Positions 5,106 through 8,130 of a stretch of 8,130 nucleotides of DNA are shown here, in pieces. Position 1 is the stretch's first letter. Each line of letters starts with the position of its first letter. The stretch spans positions 1 through 8,130 of the forward strand of contig JAFAGQ010000242.1 of NCBI GenBank assembly GCA_023422555.1, written 5' to 3'. The translations under genes and the position numbers were made by a program. The stretch comes from Pseudomonadota bacterium (lineage in GTDB: Bacteria > Pseudomonadota > Gammaproteobacteria > Burkholderiales > Burkholderiaceae_B). The notes beneath the pieces were generated by a model that saw nothing but the letters and a program-made list of their open reading frames with translations, did no database searches and was not told the origin of the DNA.

Positions 5106-7243
5106 ATTGTTGTGCCGTTAATTTTTATATTACCCCCAACCATTTCTATATCCCCGTTGGGGCGCAAGACCAAGTGTGCCTCCCCGCATTTCAGCACCAG
5201 TCCATCCTCAGCTGTAATAATCGTCCTGTCTTCGGCTGATTGCACCAGCGATCCGGCTGCATCTATCCTCATGTCTTTTTGAGAAACCAGTGACATCCCC
5301 GCTTTAGCGGTCATCATCACACTCTCTTCAGCAAAAGCCTGTACATCACCTCCCGAATGGACAGTGGTGTCGGCACGACTGGTCAAATAGAGCGCCCCTT
5401 GCCTCCCGTCGGCGACAGTATCATTTAACCTGGACAACTCGCGATAATTCACATAGTAGCGCGATGGGGCGAAATAGTCGCGTGATGCTGTGCCGTACAT
5501 GCGGCTGCGTTGGCCGGCAGAAATGACAACATCCTGCGTAGCTGACAACGACGAGGATAGATTGGAATGAGTAACAGATAATCCGAGTACGAGTTTAGTC
5601 TCGTTTTTGTTAATCTGTGTATGCTTATAACCGCCGATATGCGTATTTGAGTTATTACGAATACCTGTATGGAAATCTTTCTGGGCATGTAGGAATAGCT
5701 CTTCCTGTCCCATTTGATCTTCCAAGCGTATAGTGTTTGCTGTATTGTACGTCCCGTCCGGTGTCGAGCGAGAATGCATTCCCATCCGTGTCGCATTCTC
5801 TGGCAGTTTCCACGGCGGCATCATGGCCGCGTTGTACACCCGGCCTGTGATTATCGGCGCATCGGGGTCCCCATTCAGGAAATCCACGATCACCTCATCT
5901 CCAATGCGAGGCACCTGGATTGCCCCGAAGCTGCCACTGGCCCAATTGCTTGATACCCGAATCCAGCACGAACTGTTCTCGTCTTTTTTATCGTACCGGT
6001 CCCAGTGAAAATGTACCTTGACCTGACCATATTCGTTGGTCCAGATTTCCTTGCCCTGCGGGCCAACGACCACGGCTGTCTGCGGACCCTGAGTGCGCGG
6101 CTTACGCGTAGCTCGTGGCGGCCTGAATGGCAAAGAGGAACATTGCACAGTCAGGTCAAACAAGCAGCGGCGACCGTTTACTGCCGCCTCCTCGGGCGAA
6201 CTGACTGAATGGTAGTTGTTCTCTTTCAGATCATAGCGGGTATTCAACACCACATATTCGCGATTTTCATGTGTACGAGGGCATCGCACCAGATTGAATA
6301 ACGATCCTGTAGCTACGCCACGTGCCGTGCTGCGCAACGTCCTAGTATCCCGCACATGGTGTTGCTCCTGCATACGCTGGCGCGCATAGCGCTCACCAAG
6401 CGGATCATCTACAAAATCTCCGGGCCACTCATACACTTCTGCCTGATTATGATCGTGCTCCAGCTTGATTCGCTCACGCGCTGCCAGATCTACCTTCGGC
6501 TTGGTGAAATCGTAGTCGTTGGTGACGTATTGCCCGGGCCTCAGGTCCTGATACACCGCCACATGCGTCATGTAGTCCTGTTGAGGCAACGCAAGTTTAT
6601 CTTCGGTGAAATACGGTACGTGCTCATAACCGTCCACCGTTTTGTGATTCTGGATTTCGTCACTCATGACAAGCGTATGTTTTTCCTGCTCATGACGAAA
6701 ATAATAATGAATGCCTTCGGCTTCCAAGAGACGGCTGACAAATTGGAAATCCGTTTCGTCATATTGCACGCAATAAACGCGTGGCGCGTAGTTTTCTACC
6801 AGATCGAACTCAAAGGTATAGCTATAGGGTGAGAGAACCTGTCTGATCGTCTGCGGCACTGACTGGTTCTGATAGATGCGGAATTCTTTTTTATGGGTCG
6901 CCAGCCAGAACCACGGCACCACACGCGTTTCGTACACAAAGTAACGATCCGCCTCGCCTTCCTGGCCTACCAAAGCGAAGCTGGCAATGACACCATTAAT
7001 GTGCCGCGGTGATGCAGCAGTATTGATGGTCAATGTCAACGACTTGCCAAGCATCGCTCTGACATCCACCTGCATGGAGTGATGCAGCAATCGTACAGTG
7101 TAGTCCGACAGTGAAGACATGCCATCTTCGCCATGCATCGAATCAAATAGAAATTCGGCGTCTTCAGCCGCAATAGCCACTCTGATCAGCCTGTCAGGGT
7201 TAAATATGTTCGATATATTTATATTCGCAGACATCTCAACCAC
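5093..7243 (-). CDS. vgrG: VgrG (TssI), type VI secretion spike protein, 716 aa
   Basis: Trimeric spike that is fired with the Hcp tube and delivers effectors. From the N-terminus: a gp27-like base with FNPDRLIRV (14-22), F-V-S-R-L-L-E-A-E-G-I-H-Y-Y-F (168-182) and related blocks to about 370. Next comes the gp5-like OB fold at about 395-470 (WTNEYGQVKVHFHWDRYDK, C-W-I-R-V-S, G-D-E-V-I-V-D-F-L-N-G-D-P-D-x-P-I-I-T-G-R-V-Y-N). Then a gp5-like beta-helix needle from about 500 with L-H-A-Q-K-D-F (518-524), ending G-N-I-K-I-N-G-T-T-I-C-L-N. There is no C-terminal toxin domain, so cargo should be encoded separately. The start is GTG 7243 with AAGG six nt upstream; ATG 7234 (MSANINI) is a good alternative. 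It leads the operon. GC falls from the conserved core towards the needle. Confidence 0.97.
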   Translation of the reverse strand: MVEMSANINISNIFNPDRLIRVAIAAEDAEFLFDSMHGEDGMSSLSDYTVRLLHHSMQVDVRAMLGKSLTLTINTAASPRHINGVIASFALVGQEGEADRYFVYETRVVPWFWLATHKKEFRIYQNQSVPQTIRQVLSPYSYTFEFDLVENYAPRVYCVQYDETDFQFVSRLLEAEGIHYYFRHEQEKHTLVMSDEIQNHKTVDGYEHVPYFTEDKLALPQQDYMTHVAVYQDLRPGQYVTNDYDFTKPKVDLAARERIKLEHDHNQAEVYEWPGDFVDDPLGERYARQRMQEQHHVRDTRTLRSTARGVATGSLFNLVRCPRTHENREYVVLNTRYDLKENNYHSVSSPEEAAVNGRRCLFDLTVQCSSLPFRPPRATRKPRTQGPQTAVVVGPQGKEIWTNEYGQVKVHFHWDRYDKKDENSSCWIRVSSNWASGSFGAIQVPRIGDEVIVDFLNGDPDAPIITGRVYNAAMMPPWKLPENATRMGMHSRSTPDGTYNTANTIRLEDQMGQEELFLHAQKDFHTGIRNNSNTHIGGYKHTQINKNETKLVLGLSVTHSNLSSSLSATQDVVISAGQRSRMYGTASRDYFAPSRYYVNYRELSRLNDTVADGRQGALYLTSRADTTVHSGGDVQAFAEESVMMTAKAGMSLVSQKDMRIDAAGSLVQSAEDRTIITAEDGLVLKCGEAHLVLRPNGDIEMVGGNIKINGTTICLN

Positions 7244-7260
7244 GGTGGACCTTGAGCTGC

Positions 7261-7370
7261 ACCCACCCCTTATATAGAATTAATTTTTGCATTAAATAAC
7301 CGTTATTTACCTTTATTATAAAAAGTAGCAAATAATATTTATTCTCATTTTTACACTTTATTTCAAATTA
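7261..7370 (-). promoter_or_regulatory. AT-rich upstream region of the vgrG operon with TATAAT
   Basis: About 110 nt of very AT-rich DNA lie just upstream of vgrG. On the minus strand it holds a perfect TATAAT (7315-7320) and a second TATATAAG (about 7268-7275). Neither has a convincing -35 at 16-18 nt, and I see no sigma54 GG-N10-GC element. A promoter here is likely from position, but its exact place cannot be fixed. Such DNA is also a typical H-NS-type silencing target. Confidence 0.35.
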
Positions 7371-7660
7371 TGATGGGAGGGAATTTATTGAAGACAGCAA
7401 TATATGTTGCGAATTGCGCCTAATCTGTGGGTACCTGCACAACAAATTTATTGCATCACATTTGCCTACTTGAACGAATTATCATCAGTCGTACTTCTAA
7501 TGATGGGTCACGCGGACAGGATAATGATCGCGAAGTTTTATGGAAAGTGAACGCCGACTGCAAATGCGGGTCGCAGGTAAAGCAGTGACTTTAATTCGGG
7601 GTAATAAAACGTGACGCAATCGTGACAAAACCGACCGCAACCAGCCGTAATCCGGCACTC
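7371..7660. other. Gene-free stretch, no coding feature seen
   Basis: No ORF with protein-like composition is seen on either strand. A tandem CGTGAC pair (7609-7614 and 7621-7626) is 12 nt apart. The piece around 7545-7571 (AAGTGAACGCCGACTG followed by GCGGGTC) recalls the short internal end repeats of IS21-type elements, but I cannot confirm that. If an integrase once followed the arm-like repeats, it should have been read leftwards from here. I find no tyrosine-recombinase remains. Confidence 0.4.
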
Positions 7661-7712
7661 TGGGGGTATCTTCTACTGAGGGTGTAAGTTGATACCCTCA
7701 AATGTACCCCCA
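7661..7712. repeat. Four TGRGGGTRY repeats, nested inverted pairs (integrase arm-site-like)
   Basis: TGGGGGTAT (7661-7669) and TGAGGGTGT (7677-7685) on the plus strand face ATACCCTCA (7692-7700) and GTACCCCCA (7704-7712), which are the same 9-mer on the minus strand. The outer pair and the inner pair each match at 8 of 9 positions. Similar G-run 9-mers are common just upstream of tyrosine integrase genes next to tRNA attachment sites. That, and the tRNA-Ser 168 nt away, is why I read them as arm-type sites. A transcribed hairpin is also possible. Confidence 0.55.
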
Positions 7713-7772
7713 ATCTGACGAATTAACCCAGTGGAGTATATGGAAATACCGCAGTGATTAGGGGATTTTGAC

Positions 7773-7813
7773 TGTGCCCGAATTGTGCCGAAACCATGTC
7801 AAAAAGTGGCACA
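7773..7813. repeat. TGTGCC repeats (two direct, one inverted) near the tRNA
   Basis: TGTGCC occurs at 7773-7778 and 7784-7789, 11 nt apart (one helical turn), and inverted as GGCACA at 7808-7813. The set lies 68-108 nt inside the 3' end of the tRNA. A second family of spaced hexamers so close to a tRNA 3' end would fit recombinase or accessory-factor sites of an att region. The hexamers are short, so evidence is moderate. Confidence 0.4.
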
Positions 7814-7880
7814 TTATGGCAAACCAGGGAAAATATCCAGTTTATAACTTATTGATTTTATTGGATTTGCATATAAGCAC

Positions 7881-7968
7881 TGGCGGGTTGGGGGGGATTC
7901 GAACCCCCGATACGTTACCGTATACACGCTTTCCAAGCGTGCGCCTTCAGCCACTCGGCCACCGACCC
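7881..7968 (-). tRNA. tRNA-Ser (anticodon GGA)
   Basis: An 88-nt class II tRNA. The acceptor 5' strand is GGGTCGG (7962-7968), with D-stem GCC/GGC, anticodon stem CACGC/GCGTG and loop TTGGAAA; anticodon GGA (7932-7934) reads UCC/UCU. A long variable arm with TATACG/CGTATC follows, then T-stem GGGGG/CCCCC around TTCGAAT, acceptor 3' strand CCAACCC, discriminator G and encoded CCA. The acceptor stem has one C5-A68 mismatch. Open frames across it on the plus strand are artefacts of the tRNA sequence. Confidence 0.97.
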
Positions 7969-8012
7969 TGTCAGATTACACTCTGGCGTGGATGGTGCCA
8001 TATAAACTACCT

Positions 8013-8026
8013 GGCCACCGATCCCG
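8013..8026 (-). repeat. Partial copy of the tRNA-Ser 5' end
   Basis: GGCCACCGA (8013-8021) repeats 7957-7965 of the tRNA exactly. The next five bases match at 3 of 5. On the minus strand it lies about 45 nt upstream of the tRNA, in the same orientation. It could be a fossil tRNA end from an earlier duplication or chance; the match is short. Confidence 0.3.
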
Positions 8027-8063
8027 CATTGATAGAGCACTAGTATTGAGACTTTTAAAGCCG

Positions 8064-8079
8064 CCAGAATCGTTTCTGG
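8064..8079. other. Short perfect hairpin
   Basis: CCAGAA (8064-8069) and TTCTGG (8074-8079) pair around a TCGT loop. On the minus strand it is followed by CGGCTTT, a poor T-tract, so it would be at best a weak terminator for a gene beyond the right edge that reads leftwards. Confidence 0.25.
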
Positions 8080-8130
8080 TGACCCGTTCTCAAATTAGCC
8101 TGCTATTTTAGCATCCTTTCAACGTAACGT

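Noticed and set aside
6356..6832. 158-aa plus-strand ORF inside vgrG
   Set aside because: Antisense shadow of the conserved VgrG N-terminal domain; composition is odd and no start signal is seen.
7501..7590. IS21-like terminal remnant
   Set aside because: Only a loose memory of GTGAACGCCGA-type end repeats; no transposase remnant, no paired end and no target duplication seen.
7768..8043. Plus-strand ORF with a G-G-I-R-T-P-D-T stretch
   Set aside because: This peptide is the classic artefact of translating the complement of a tRNA-Ser; the tRNA structure explains the sequence.

Overview
This window probably comes from a Gram-negative proteobacterium. It holds a VgrG/PAAR type VI secretion (T6SS) cassette, Sec signal peptides, a CCA-encoding class II tRNA-Ser and a GFA-family enzyme. 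Base composition is mixed: GC-rich in the conserved part of vgrG, AT-rich in intergenic stretches and in one cargo gene. A betaproteobacterium of the Nitrosospira/Nitrosomonas kind would fit, but that is a guess from overall style.

Layout. (a) 66-1237, minus strand: an XRE-type HTH regulator followed by a transglutaminase-like (papain-fold) protein. An inverted repeat lies upstream of the regulator and may be its own operator. (b) 1379-2232, plus strand: a T4 endonuclease V-type pyrimidine-dimer glycosylase, then a small secreted cysteine-rich protein. (c) 2294-2704, minus: a GFA/CENP-V-type zinc protein, divergent from a small acidic unknown protein at 2909-3154, plus. (d) 3273-7243, minus: a compact T6SS operon, vgrG -> Sec-exported 215-aa protein -> 244-aa unknown -> PAAR tip. 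Its genes overlap or are 2 nt apart. A short, apparently frame-damaged ORF begins directly after the PAAR stop. (e) 7244-7880: no gene. It holds an AT-rich promoter-like region next to vgrG and two families of short paired repeats that look like integrase arm sites. (f) 7881-7968, minus: tRNA-Ser(GGA).

How the parts fit. The vgrG cassette carries the spike (VgrG), the tip (PAAR) and two unrecognised proteins in the slots where T6SS cargo and immunity genes normally sit. No structural T6SS genes (tssB/C, hcp, clpV) are present, so this is an orphan or auxiliary cluster using a machine encoded elsewhere. The tRNA, the repeat-rich spacer and the absence of any integrase suggest that the cassette lies at the edge of an old tRNA-Ser-inserted element that has lost its integrase. 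The main candidate for something new is the 215-aa/244-aa pair inside the T6SS operon. The second is the HTH/transglutaminase-like pair at the left end.
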